From: Pterobdella sp. o SKG-2022
Lineage: Eukaryota; Annelida; Clitellata; Hirudinida; Piscicolidae
Reading direction: 5' to 3'
DNA length: 64,000 bases
Assembly: GCA_964035795.1 (NCBI GenBank)
Contig: OZ038325.1
Span: 6,061,047 to 6,125,046, forward strand
In this document: positions 13,608-25,477 of the stretch, piece by piece
Layout: each line of letters starts with the position of its first letter
How positions within the stretch are numbered: the stretch's first letter is position 1
Position numbers and translations under genes: made by a program
The notes under the pieces: generated by a model
Told to the model about the DNA's origin: nothing
The model's input: only the letters and a program-made list of their open reading frames with translations
Database searches by the model: none

Positions 13608-15161
13608 TTCACTACAAGTGTGAGTGTTGTGTTGGATGTTTTCACAGTTTTCATCTCTTCCATCATCATCAGCACTGCTCACATTCTCATCTGCTTAGTA
13701 GCCATTCTCGCAGCTCGAAAACAGGAAAGAAGACTTAAGCTTTTTGTTAGTTGTAATTTAATTTTTTGTATATTAAATGTATCCATATTAAATATTATTT
13801 ATTTTCAATAAAAATACAGATGATTTTATATTTAATAAATACACAATGCGAATATTAATGATACAAAATTTTCCAAAGTTTTTATAAAAAAATCAATAAA
13901 AACACAAAATATTCATAATAATAAAATAATTTTAAAAATCCACAGTTTGTCATCTGGCTTATAACATGGTTGTTTTGGAATGCTTTTCTGCTTTTCCTTC
14001 ACACACCTATGCCTGCCCTACAGCATGTTATTATTATTATTATTTTTATAATTACAACCATTATTACTCCTATTTATGTTAATATTTTCACTATTTTTAT
14101 TTTTCCTATCATTATTTTTTAATCAGCCTCCTTATTATTTCAAGTATTTTTTAAATTTAAACTTCAAAATAAAATGTTTTTAAGAATAAAATCAAAATTT
14201 ATTGAATAAAAATTACATTTTCCATTATCATAACTGTTACTATATTTTTTATTATTTTCAATTTTTCTTCCTTAATAGTGACTTTAATTTCAATTAATAC
14301 TTAGTTATAATCTTTATTTTGTTTTTTATTTTATTTCAAACAAATTTTTTAGTCGTTTAATATCATTGTTGATTTCCTCAGAAACAGCAGCTCGTCTACT
14401 CCAAACTGTTGGACCACACATGTTCAAGCATTGACATACCACATACTAACAACACCAACAATAACAACACAATAAACAGTAACAACACAACAAACAACAA
14501 CAATAGCAACACAATAAACAACAATAACAACTCAAATTATGATATTTTTTCTAGTCATGTTACAGATTTTAGTAATTATACCACTTCAATTGTTACTACT
14601 ACATTATCTTCAACTACTACTACATCTTCAACTACTACTACTACACATTCTACTACTAATAAAAGCACCCCTGCATTTACTACCAACACCACACACATAC
14701 CGAAAGAAAGTACAAAAACTCATGAAACACAACAGCACAACATCACAACTCTACAAACAATTACTATCAAAACTGATGATGCAACTACTTTGAATAATAG
14801 TAATAGTAATAATAATAATAATAATAATGTGACAAATAACAAAAATAAGAGAGCAGTATTTGAACACAATCATTTGCCGTCATACGAGTATTTGAGGAAA
14901 TCAAAAAAAAATAGAAAAAATAAAAATGACGACGACGATGGTGATGATGATGATGATAGTAATGATAAAGATGATGATAATGAGGATAAGTCTAATAGTT
15001 TGAGGAATTTTTATCATGTTTATTCTTTTTTTTGTCCTCCATCCATCATCCATCTCTCCATTGTCTCTTTCCAGATTCTTCTGATTGTGAGCTTATGGAT
15101 GTTTATAGATACTACTACTAGTATTACTACCACTATTACTACTGCTACCAATTATAGTTAA
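13608..15161 (+). CDS. Unassigned transmembrane plus Asn/Thr-rich open region
   Basis: A first segment (about 13608-13756) encodes a hydrophobic helix (VFISSIIISTAHILICLVAIL) followed by basic ARKQERRLKLF and a GTTAGT donor. The acceptor at 14380-14381 keeps phase 0 into KQQLVYSKLLDHTCSSIDIP, then about 150 residues of Asn/Thr/Ser repeats, a KKNRKNK patch and an acidic run. Helix followed by basic residues fits a receptor juxtamembrane border and is faintly like DDR juxtamembrane sequence, but no ectodomain or kinase is attached. It may be part of a gene whose other exons were missed, or a remnant. The region from about 15040 on may be intron, since a strong acceptor (TTTCCAG) occurs at 15068-15074. 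Confidence 0.3.
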
Positions 15162-15351
15162 TCTTTTACTAATCCTACTTTTTTTTACTCCATTTGCTTA
15201 TTTTCACACTGACCACTATTAATAATTGCAAGTAACCATACTCACTACAGATCCTGATAATGTTACTGGCCTGCTGCAGTTTTTCTGTGACACAGGAAGA
15301 TGATGATTCTTGTTCGTATTACACTGCAGTCTTTTTTCGTTTTACTGCTTG

Positions 15352-15540
15352 ATTTTTTATCAGCTGCTTAGCTTTTTAAATGGTTTCCTAGCTTATCATC
15401 TGCTTTTTAGCTGATTAGCTGCTTTGCTTTTTATATTGTGTTTTAGCTGGTCAGCTGCTTTGCTTTTTATATTGTGTTTAGCTGATCAGCTGCTTAGCTT
15501 TTATATAGCTAATCAGTTGCTAGCATAGTTGATTCACTGC
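15352..15540. repeat. Minisatellite of about 37 bp
   Basis: Three adjacent similar units around AGCTGATCAGCTGCTT followed by GCTTTTTATATTGTG repeat between 15410 and 15510, flanked by more diverged units. The rest of 15162-16375 holds nothing recognisable. Confidence 0.65.
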
Positions 15541-16375
15541 TTACCTTGTTGCTTAGTCTTTTTGTTACTTTACTGTAGTTTCAATTTTTCTAATTTCTAA
15601 ATTTGTTTTAAATTTTAGTTAATGTTTTTATATTATATCAACCTTTTTCCAACCAAACTATTACTTCATTTCAAATGTCTGTTAACCTTCAAAAACGTTG
15701 CATGGCTAAAGTTCGGAAAACTATAAAACTAACATGCTCATGATAGTAATAACACCTTTTCCAAATTATAGCAATTACGCAACGTTTAATTTGAAATTTT
15801 CACCCCAACCAACCGCATATGGTTTCCCATACCTCATTTCCACTTGTTTCATACCACCAACCAATATGATCACTCTCGCACTAATCTCTATTCAACAAAT
15901 CCTTCACTGTTCAACCAATTCACCGCCACCATTATAAAAATTTCACTCTTATTACTATTTAACCGTCACAAAAAGCACCATTTCTTTTTCCCCATTATAT
16001 AATCCCCATCTAGAAACTCCCTGGGTTAAACACCACTATAATATACCTTGTAGTCTATTATTTTTATTAATATCTTTCACTCCATAATGTAACCATCATT
16101 ATCACCCATATAGTCGACTTTTTCACCGCCTCTTCTTTCTCTCCCTCCCTCAGCAAGCATTTCCAACTCACCGCTCGTTACGTGTCGGTTTTTATGATTT
16201 TTATTTTTTTTTAGTTTATTCTTTTTATTGTTTTTACAATTTTTAATTTTTTTATTATTGGTATCAGGTTTTTTCTTGTTTTATTTAAGAGGTTGTGGTT
16301 TCCATGTTTTTGGGAAAGGTTTATTATAGATTAAGTGATTAATCTCAGTTGAATGTTCAAATTATACTACACAGA

Positions 16376-18181
16376 CGCTTACACACACACACACTTCTTC
16401 TTCTTCTTCTTCTACTACTACTACTGCATTTGTCCACCATCAGGCAGGTGCAGAGAATGGTTGCCATTTCTTGTTGTTGCACATTTTTTCTGGTGGTTTT
16501 GAAAACCCTGTCGCTTGAAATTTCTACCACAGTGTTGGCATAAGATTGTTATTGTTGCTTGTTGTGAGTGTTTCTGTCTGATGTGGTTTGCAAGCCCAGC
16601 TTTGTTAACTGCAATTTTGTTGCAACCAGAAAAAGAGCATACCAAACCGTTTAATACCCCATTATTTATGTTCACCTCACCACATATGTTATTAGTATTG
16701 TTATATTGTAAATTCAGCTCTTTTTTTCGATCTTTCTTATCTTTTTCTGATTGTTTTTTTTTCTGGTTGAGATCGTTAATGAGTGTGTTTATGCTTTTCC
16801 GCCATTCGATTCTGTTCTTCGCTTTGCTACGCCAACCAGACACCAACCCAATAGCTTTAAAATCATTATTCACCACATCATGCCACCTATGTTTTTGACC
16901 ACCTTGACTTCTTTTACCACCACATATTTTACTGACCAATAATTTTTTGGGCCACCGGGAATCTGCCATTCTTTCAATATGTTTTAGCCATTTAAGTCTT
17001 TTCAGTTGAAGGATTGAATCTACGCGTTCAATTTTGCCTCTTCTTCTTATTTCCGTGTTTCTTAACATGTATCTCATAGAGATTTCACATATAGACCGAA
17101 CACACTTATTAACAAAAGACTGCAATCTTTGAACATGGTTGCTCAAAGGAGCCCAAGTCTCACAACCGTAAAGCAGGATAGGCATTATAATGGATTTAAA
17201 AAGCCTCACCTTCGTTTTCCTTTTTAACTTTTTTTGATACCATATGAGCCTTCCAATACTTCTGAAAGCAATCGATGCTTTACAGATACGAGTATCAATC
17301 TCTTTATCTATGGAACAGTCGTTTTGAAGTATACTGCCCAGATATTGATACTGCTCAACTTCCTCAAAACCACCGTCAATTTGATGTACCGAACTGTTGT
17401 CAAGATGAGTGTCTGTATTATCAGCTTTAGGACGCACAGCCATTACCTTAGCTTTTTGAGTATTGATCTTCAAGCCGTAACGTGTAAATTCTTCACTGAG
17501 CGATGAGAGGTCAATACACTTCGATCGTTTCTCAATAATACCACATCAGCTGCGTACATGAGGATTTGAACCTTATCACTCATGTTGAACTTATGACGGC
17601 TGTTGTTTACCAGAGGAGCGTATTGAATATGGACTCCGGCATTAGGATGTTTTATCATGGCAGTCCTTATGATAACATCTAAAAATAAGTTAAACAGAGT
17701 TGGAGCCAGTACCTCACCCTGCTTTACACCTGATTCAACCTTGTATTCTTCAGACAACTGACCTTCAAACCGCACTACCCCATATGTTTTCTTATGTAAG
17801 GCCTCTATTATACTCACGAACTTTTCAGGAAAGTTGTAGACACGACGTAACACAGCCCAAAGTAAGTTTCTGTTAACTGAGTCGTACGCTTCACAGAGAT
17901 CAATGAAGCACAAAAAAACCGGTACGTTGAACTCCTTGGCCCGTTGCATCAATATTTTCGTAGAAAATAATTGATTACAACAACCTCTTTTGGCACGAAA
18001 CCCACATTGGGACTCACTTAGTTGCTCTTCAACATAATGTTTCATTCTGTTCAGCATCGATCTTGCGAATACTTTGTAGGCTGAACATAAAAGTGAGATG
18101 CCACGGAAGTTATCGCACTTCAACCTGCTACCTTTTTTAAAGATGGGATCAGTTATTTGTTTGGTCCAGTCTGAAGGAACC

Positions 18182-18183
<2 letters not shown>
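16376..18183 (-). mobile_element. 5'-truncated non-LTR retrotransposon (LINE), inactive
   Basis: Minus-strand frames at 17470-18183 and 16421-17473 give the reverse transcriptase and C-terminus. Seen: PSDWTKQITDPIFKKGSRL, NFRGISLLC, GFRAKRGCCNQL, FIDLCEAYDSVNR, GVKQGEVLAPTLFNLFLD, then MYAADVVLL where the catalytic YADD should be; Asp is replaced by Ala. A frameshift near 17470 separates this from KINTQKAKVMAVRP, YQYLGSIL and LLYGCETW. The C-terminus carries two zinc-finger-like blocks (CSFSGCNK...H and CQHCGRNFK...HQKKC). No endonuclease is present; the 5' truncation falls at a (CA)n tract. The 3' end lies beside short (CA), (CTT) and (CTA) repeats. Confidence 0.9.

Positions 18184-18222
<39 letters not shown>
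18184..18222. repeat. (CA)n at the truncated 5' end of a LINE
   Basis: Short pure CA run exactly where recognisable LINE sequence ends. Confidence 0.9.
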
Positions 18223-18228
<6 letters not shown>

Positions 18229-18583
18229 CCTACACACAAAAACACATACAGTTTCCCTAGTTCTGGAAGGTGAAATGGAGTACATAAGGATGAGTCATCC
18301 ATCCATCCACCACCCCGACTTCCCTTCTCCCCAGCAACTTCGTTCTGTCACCCTACCTTACTATAATCATAACTATAACTACATCAACAGAAATATATAT
18401 AAAAATTTCAAAGATAATAATAAAAATAAAAAGGATGGCAGTAATACTAATAAGGATAATAATAAAAATAATAATAATGAGGGTGATGATAATGATAAAA
18501 GCAAGAAAGCTCGTCCACAATTTCTCCTCCTATCTGACTTTTCCTCATTTCAAGGCAATTTGAACTATGAAGCAAAATGTTAA

Positions 18584-21508
18584 ATGATGATATGAAAATA
18601 TTAATATGAAGTAAAGTAATATAATAAAAACCATAATTGTTCTAATATTATCATTTTCAATATCAATACTAATAACAATAATAGAAATATTAATAATAAT
18701 AGCATTGTCGAAAGTTATTGATTAACCGGTTATATTGGTAACAAGATGAACTTGAGCATGGTCGTATTTCATCGAAAAATGATTTCGCTGCTGTCTCAAT
18801 CTACTTTTAATCACGACGTTGTTATCGAATTTACTTTTAAAGCTTGAAATTAACTTTTAATCGTGATATTGCTTTTAATTCATTATCTTTGTTTACTTTT
18901 GGTCGTGCTTTGCTTTTTTAATTATGTCTCAAACCACCGGAAGCAAATTATAAAATTATTTTATAGATTCTTTGTACAGATTTTCCCATATTTTCACTCA
19001 AATCACTATTTAAAAATCGTGAATCAGAATTAATTACTTAAAAGTATTTATTTAATTTTAAAAATCTATCTGCCTATTTATCTATCTATCTATCAAGCTA
19101 TTTATTTATCTATCTATTCATCTATCAATTTATCTATCTCTCTACCCTTTATTTAGTTTTCATCTGTATCTCTGTACTTTAAATAGATTTTATACAAATT
19201 CTAACAATATAATAATCATACTACTGCTTTCTAATACTACTACTACTACTACTACTCTCATCGCTACTACTACTACCACCATTCCTACTACTACTACTAC
19301 TATCATCACTACTACTACTATCATCACCATCACTAGTACTATCATTAATATTATCACTACAACTGCTAATACCGACAGTTCTTTTTCTCGCAGGACTGAG
19401 TTTGAGGGATAAATAAACAGTATTAGAAGTTATGGCTTAATTTTTCCCAACTATTTCAATGATGATATTAATTATCAGTTAAAGGATATTATTTTTTCTA
19501 TTTTTATTATTATTATTGTTTCTATTATTAATGGTATTGGCTTTTAGTGTATAGCGTGGTAATGATGTAAAATCGAGAGAACAAAATTCTTTCGACAAAA
19601 AATTTTATTAATTGATGTAGCTTCTTCACTTTATGATGATTTCTCTAAAAAGCTTAATCATTCACTCATGAACCATTGTTCTTATCTGCAACCCATCATT
19701 ACTATCATTATAAATGTTTGATAATATACAAGAATAATGCATACGATACTGATAATAGTTATTTAATATTCGGTGGTTGTTTGAGAAGTTATGGCTGATC
19801 CATCGTTCATGGCAGCGTTTAGACAATTTTTAATATGGTTGGTTTATAGTTTCAGGGTTTTTTATATTTATGTCCTTAAATCCGTTAATTTTACCTGGTC
19901 TTGTTTATACGCAATTTTTTGGTTCTCTAGTGTTTTCAGCTGTACTATAGATATTAAAAATAGCATTCATAGAGGTATATTTAGCAGAAATTCCAACTAT
20001 GATATTTGTGTTGATGATTTTTATGGATTTATATAAATATTGTTATGAGAACGATATCATTATTTATATTTAATTATTTTGCATCGGCAATTGTTTTCTA
20101 TCTCAAATCTTTTTTTAAATAATTTCACGTTAATTTATATGATAGGTTAATTAAATACAACTTTCTTTTATTGGACATTTCACTAAATTTAAATGATATT
20201 CCCATCTACGTCACAGCCAATTATAATTTTCGATCACTTCATATGACCATGAATCAACCAATTAAAAACTTGCTTACGTGTTTATCGTATCACACGACCA
20301 ATCACGATTAGACTTAGATAAGTTAATTATATTCAAATGCTTCTGCTCTGACATCTCATAAATGAATGATATTCGATGGCGTTGGGCTTCTTTATGCACC
20401 TGAATTATGTTTTCTATGGCTTAATTATATATCTGCTTAACTGTCTACTTATCTGTTTATTCACCTATTTAATGATCTGTCTAGTTACTATTAATTTTTT
20501 AATCACTATTTATTTCTCTTTATTTAATTATCAATCTGTATACTCGTTACTATTTGTAACATTACAAATCAATTAGATAAATCCTTTGAATTTATTCACC
20601 AAGAAATTGACAAATATCATACCAAATACTTTCTCAATTTCATTATTTGATTATTATCAGAGAAGTAAAAAAACCTGACACAATATTACTGAGCACGCGC
20701 CTTTATTAACGAAGCTTTTCGTTAAAAATTTAACATTTTAACAGGAAAAACTTCGTAAATAATTTTGCTCAATAAAGCATTTATTTATTACTCTCTAGTG
20801 ATTTTAAATATGATTTTATTGTGGTCATCAAAACGATAGATATACGCGTAGCATTGGTGATGGGTGTTGATTGAATAAAACAGCCTCTCAGCTGCATACT
20901 TGGTTATATACCATTCTATATTAATACTACTAATAAAGGTGATAACACGTTGTATATAAGTTTCACAAAAAGCTTCGCACTTTAAATAAACTACGTATAA
21001 TTAGTGTTTTTGTTTCACACTCCAAAGAATTTTATATCTTCCATAGAATAGAAATTTATAACGGGGTTAAAAATAAATCTAGAAGATAAATCATTACACC
21101 AAAGGGAAAAGTGAATATTAAAAATAAAGATCAAAATATACTTTTTGATTTATAAGAAATTTCTTGAAAAAAAACAAATTTCATTCAATTAAAAGCTTAT
21201 CATAATTCATTTGTCACTAATGAATTACGATATGCTTGTACTTATCAGAAATTTTTAACTGGATAATATTTGTTTTACATGTTCTTTCAAGAAATTCCTC
21301 ATTAATCAAGAAGTAAATTTTAATTAATTCAACTTCACTAAGAACATAGAATGTCTCTTAAAAATTAAAGAATTAAATATAAATAACAGTAAAAATAAAA
21401 ATGATAACACTGAAAAATAAAGATAATAATATTAAAAAATAAATCTAACAATAAAAATGAAAACAATAATAGTAAAAAATAAGATTGAAAAAATAATAGA
21501 AGCAATCA
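18584..21508. other. AT-rich intergenic stretch
   Basis: Contains (TATC)n at 19070-19140 and (CTA)n at 19230-19340. An 81-codon open frame starting MADPSFMAAFRQ at 19791-20036 is hydrophobic but unrecognised and has no splice support. Nothing else was seen. Confidence 0.6.
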
Positions 21509-24500
21509 TCAGGTGATAGACTGCAGCTTAACCAGACCACACTCAACCAGCTTGTCAATGTCGTGGTAGTTAGTCCTCCCTTCCTCTTTCCTGTTGGTGT
21601 GATGGTGGTAAGTAGAAAGTTGACCATTTGGTCGCCCCTATCTGGAGTTTCACAATTGATTAGTTTCACAAGGCGCTACTCTATGTATGGTGGTGAATGC
21701 ATGCAATTATACCCCTATGGAAGTGATGGTGGTTAATACATACAATTTAACCCCTATGAGATTATTAAGTACTGTGGTTGAAATATACTTCATGGAATAT
21801 GTATGTATGTCCATCATTGATAGCCTCCAGGTGCAGTTTTAATATCCATACTACCAGCAGCTAAATATAGATAGAACTCACTAACGTCCTAACACTTCTG
21901 TCGAATGTATTTTGTTCATTTGTATAAAAGCACCATTGAACAATAACCAACCGCTTGAACGACTCTCACACCTTTTAATGCTCCTAATCATAACACCTCA
22001 CATTCCTACAACCCCCTTACAACCCAACAACCATCCTTCTTCTCTACAAACAAGGCCACCCCTGAAAACCCCCCTCCATACTTGAGTAAGAAGGCGTTCT
22101 GGTGTGGTTGCAGAAGAGCTTGCACTTGTGGGTCATTCAGGATGGTTTTGAGACTGGGGTCCTTGAGTAACCATCGAATCGTCTCTTCTCTTGACAAGTT
22201 CTTCTGGCCTGAACATCTGTCTCGGGTGGAGTGTTATAATCTAGCAACAATCATCACATTCTACCCATCTAGTCATCTACCCACCATCTAACCTACCACA
22301 ACTACACATTCACCACCCACTGATACATTAGCCATCTACCTTGGTAACCCTCAATGAATTATCCCCAAACCAAGTTAGAACCCCCCTCCTTCTCAAGCTG
22401 AACCCACTACCCAAAAAACCAAACCCTCTTCTTCCTCCCATACCTTTCAACCCCTTTCTCCCACCAACCTCTTGAGTCCATTAAGAGCAGAGGCATTCTT
22501 GCGGTCGATCTTCCACACTTGAGCGTAAGCATATTCAGCTTCTTCATAACGGCACAATGCAAATAGACTCTGTGCCTTTCTTATCAACATGTCCACTGTG
22601 TGCAGTGGTGGGTGAGAATAGGGGTTGTAACTTTTAATCTATCAAATCTTTTTTATAGATTTTATTACTATTATTCAGTGTGATGTTTTAAAAACCCCTA
22701 AAAAACACAGAAGGTTATAATTTTAAACCATGATTTTCCAACAATACAAAATGGCTATAACTTTTAATGAGTTTAGCATGGAACTTCATTGCAAAGTCAA
22801 ATTCATCCAAAACTATAGCCTTAGTATTCAATAAAAGAATTTTCAAATTTGAAGTTTTGTTTAAAAGTACATCACAAAAAAAACTTTTAAAAATACTTTT
22901 AAATTGGAATCTATTATTATTATTATTATCATTGCTATTATTATTATTATTATTGCTATTATTATTATTATTGCTATTATTATTATTATTATTATTCGTA
23001 CAACGTCTTTTGTCTCCTTGCATAAGGTTACAATCAATTGATAAAATGGTTTTTACCCCCTTTCTCCTTAAATTAAAACTTCCCTCTGTATATTAAAAAT
23101 AATAACTATAAAAATAAAATAACAAAAAAATATATAAAAAGTATAACAACAGGAATAACAACAATAATCATCCTCATAGTTTTACGTCTGTTTCTATGCT
23201 AGCATGGGTTGGGCTAATAATAATCAATCAATCAAATCCTATTTATAGCCCGTTTCCCTTTACCAAGGGTTTGGCTAGTAATAATAAAAATAATAAAATT
23301 AAATAAACAACGAAAATAATAATAACTCACCATTGTTAGGATCAACAGAGAGGCCCTTATCACAGTCACTGACTGACAATGAAAACTCCAATACCTTGAT
23401 GGTCATAAAAATAATAACAATAATAACTATCATTATTATTATTATTATTAGTAATAGTAAAAAAATATTAATAGAAACCATGTTAAGAAATGCATAAAAA
23501 CAATAAAAAATATTATAAAAGCAAAAAAATTATTTTTATATGTACGTAGAAACTGAATTAAATTAATCTGATAAGATTAATAATATATATATCAAAATTA
23601 TGTAATAATTACTATAACTTTCAACCTGATATAATAACAACAATAACAATAATTGTAAAAAAAATATTAACTGTGAAGCAACAGCACTAAGCTACACCAG
23701 CACCTTAGCATAGCAGCAAGCCCTGCCACTCAAAGCTTCAACGTTGACGTCATCAGACTGTATGACCCTTGAGTAACATTGTATTGCTGCTGGATATTCC
23801 CCTGGTATTTTATAACATCAAGGATGGAAATAATAATAATAAATAACAATAATAATGATAACAAAAAGAAAAATAATAATAATAATGATAACAAAAAGAA
23901 AAATAATAATAATAATGAGTATTAGTAGTAATAATAGAAATGATAATGAGAATAATGACCATTTTTATAATACTCGGATGCTTTTTGTAGAAGTTCAAAC
24001 TCCTCTTTGGACTGTGGCAATGACGAAACCATAGTGAATTACATGAATATGAGAGGAATCAGTGAACAAGAATGCAACCAACATGCAATAATTCATTTTT
24101 TTGTTCATAACTTAATTAGTTGAAACTGATCCAAATTATTTTAGAATAATGATGAATATACAAAAAAGGCATAATTTTTCAATAGAATATTGTTATTAAT
24201 AAAGTATGAAGCTTTTCATGAACAGTGGAATATTTTGATGTAATCAAAAATTATTATTATTATTATTATTACTATTATTAGAGTACTTTTATTATTATTG
24301 TCGGTCCCTATAGCTCAATGGTTGAGCATTAGACTAATTATCTAAAATTACTGGGTTCGATCCTGTGTGGACTGGCAATTAGCGCCTGTTCCACAGTGTG
24401 TTTTCGCTACATTAAATTTTTAGCAAGCGCTTTGATCTAAAAAGGAAGGAAAAGCTCTTTATAAGTATCGCATTACATTACATTATTCTTATTAGTATAA

Positions 24501-24509
24501 GAGTAACTA

Positions 24510-24574
<65 letters not shown>

Positions 24575-25477
24575 GAGTACTTTGAGGAAAAGAGAGTGCA
24601 GAGTTGGGTCGGGATGGTTGTGGTGGGCCACAAAGGAGAAGTGCTCAGATGTGGTGGTGTTATTGAGTTTCAAGTGACAGTATGACATCCTGTACAGGCA
24701 TCTGAAGGAGTTTTGTTAGTATAATTATTAATTAAATAGTTTATTATATTGTAGTATACTGCTATACATATTTCAGTAACTAGCATATGTACATGATTAT
24801 TGAAAATTGCCTCAAATAAGTGTTTCAAAATTTAATTTATTTTTGAAAATTTTGAAATAAACTACTAAATTCAAATAATTTTTATATTAAAAAAGTTAAC
24901 TTTTAAATATGAAGTTTTTACTTGGCCATGGAATGGTTATCAGCATTGTTCAGCAGTCCAACTTGGTAAGCCTCACCACAAACTGATAAACAGTCCGTGA
25001 AGGCCCCCAGCTTCAAATGCACAGCTAAGATTTAATGATGAATATGAGCAATTAAATAAGAACATGGCAATGGCATATTCAAAATTATAATCAAGACATA
25101 TATAGATTAGTTTAACCAGATCTAAGAGCTCATAGTTTAAAACAATGTAACCATGAGCTTTTTGTTGTATATATATTTTTTAAATAACTAATTTTTTCAA
25201 GTGAAAAAATTTTGTGTTTTCATTTTTGAAATTAGTTGGTAATTATGGAAAATTCATCCAATAAAAAATTTTTCACCTGCAATGTTGTTGCGGTATATAA
25301 TGTTGTTTGGATTCAACTTCACTGCTTTGTTGTAGTTGTCCAATGCATGACTATAATCCTTTTTTTTAAAAGCCACATTTCCTATTTCTTTGTGGATTTC
25401 AGCCTATAAAAAGTTAAAAAGGTTAAATGAAACATTAAAATATTAATTTAAAATATTGTATAACTTACTAAATCCAT
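21509..25477 (-). CDS. STIP1: HOP/STI1-type Hsp70-Hsp90 co-chaperone, short form
   Basis: Ten exons: 25477-25469, 25403-25277, 25024-24922, 24701-24581, 24011-23960, 23801-23704, 23394-23331, 22595-22465, 22203-22070 and 21590-21509. All phases close to about 306 aa. Order: a TPR block (AEIHKEIGNVAFKKKDYSHA, LDNYNKAVKLNPNN, then AVHLKLGAF), a second TPR block (GEYPAAIQCYSRVI, EFSLSVSDCDKGLSVDPNN, CRYEEAEYAYAQVWKID), then an STI1/DP2-type helix region (WLLKDPSLKTILNDPQVQAL) and the end DIDKLVECGLVKLQ. This corresponds to TPR2A-TPR2B-DP2 of human HOP; TPR1 and DP1 are missing, as in the short nematode STI-1. In the first block the residues that hold the Hsp90 EEVD carboxylate look kept (KE.GN, NN, K...R). 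In the second block the equivalent Asn positions are Ser (KASE) and Gly (LSGR). The first exon codes only MDL. The 22465/22203 splice is weaker than the others. Confidence 0.85.
21595..21720 (-). mobile_element. SINE body fragment
   Basis: Reverse complement contains GAGTAGCGCCTTGTGAAACT and GATAGGGGCGACCAAATGG. It is similar in order to the body of the complete SINE at 33520-33694 and lies in the last intron of the HOP-like gene. Confidence 0.55.
22905..22996. repeat. (ATT)n microsatellite with GCTATT interruptions
   Basis: Trinucleotide repeat inside an intron of the HOP-like gene. The shared Leu and Asn open frames on the two strands are repeat artefacts. Confidence 0.92.
23222..23285 (-). 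repeat. SINE-tail family copy
   Basis: Reverse complement reads CCCTTGGTAAAGGGAAACGG, then GCTATAAATAGGATT and (TTGA)n. It closely matches the copy at 8303-8368. It is intronic in the HOP-like gene. Confidence 0.62.
24302..24490 (+). mobile_element. tRNA-derived SINE
   Basis: The head is a decayed tRNA: A-box-like TAGCTCAATGGTTGAGC, an anticodon arm TTAGA-CTAATTA-TCTAA and B-box GGGTTCGATCC. Acceptor pairing is poor, so it is not a working tRNA gene. The body carries AAGCGCTTTGAT and AAAAGGAAGGAAAAGCTCTT, and the tail is (CATTA)n. It lies in an intron of the HOP-like gene. Confidence 0.65.
24506..24574. repeat. (ATT)n microsatellite
   Basis: About 23 ATT units ending seven bases before the donor of the exon that ends at 24581 on the minus strand. 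Confidence 0.95.

Noticed and set aside
18336..18583. Possible plus-strand exon (QLRSVTLPYYNHNYN..., ending EAKC).
   Set aside because: There is a good-looking acceptor after a CATC tract, but the content is Asn/Lys low complexity with no partner exon and it overlaps the edge of a LINE insertion.
19791..20036. 81-codon open frame starting MADPSFMAAFRQF.
   Set aside because: Hydrophobic and AT-driven composition, no recognisable family and no splice partners; not reported as a gene.
22070..22595. Apparent frameshift in the HOP-like gene between PEELVKRR and ETIRWLLKDPS.
   Set aside because: It arises only if the intron is placed at the first GT/AG pair. Using donor GTGGGA after 22465 and acceptor GGCCAG before 22203 keeps one open frame (GLKRLKNLSREETIRW) with the right length, so no frameshift is needed.
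24302..24375. tRNA-Ile(AAT) gene.
   Set aside because: The acceptor stem does not pair and a repeat body with a (CATTA)n tail follows.
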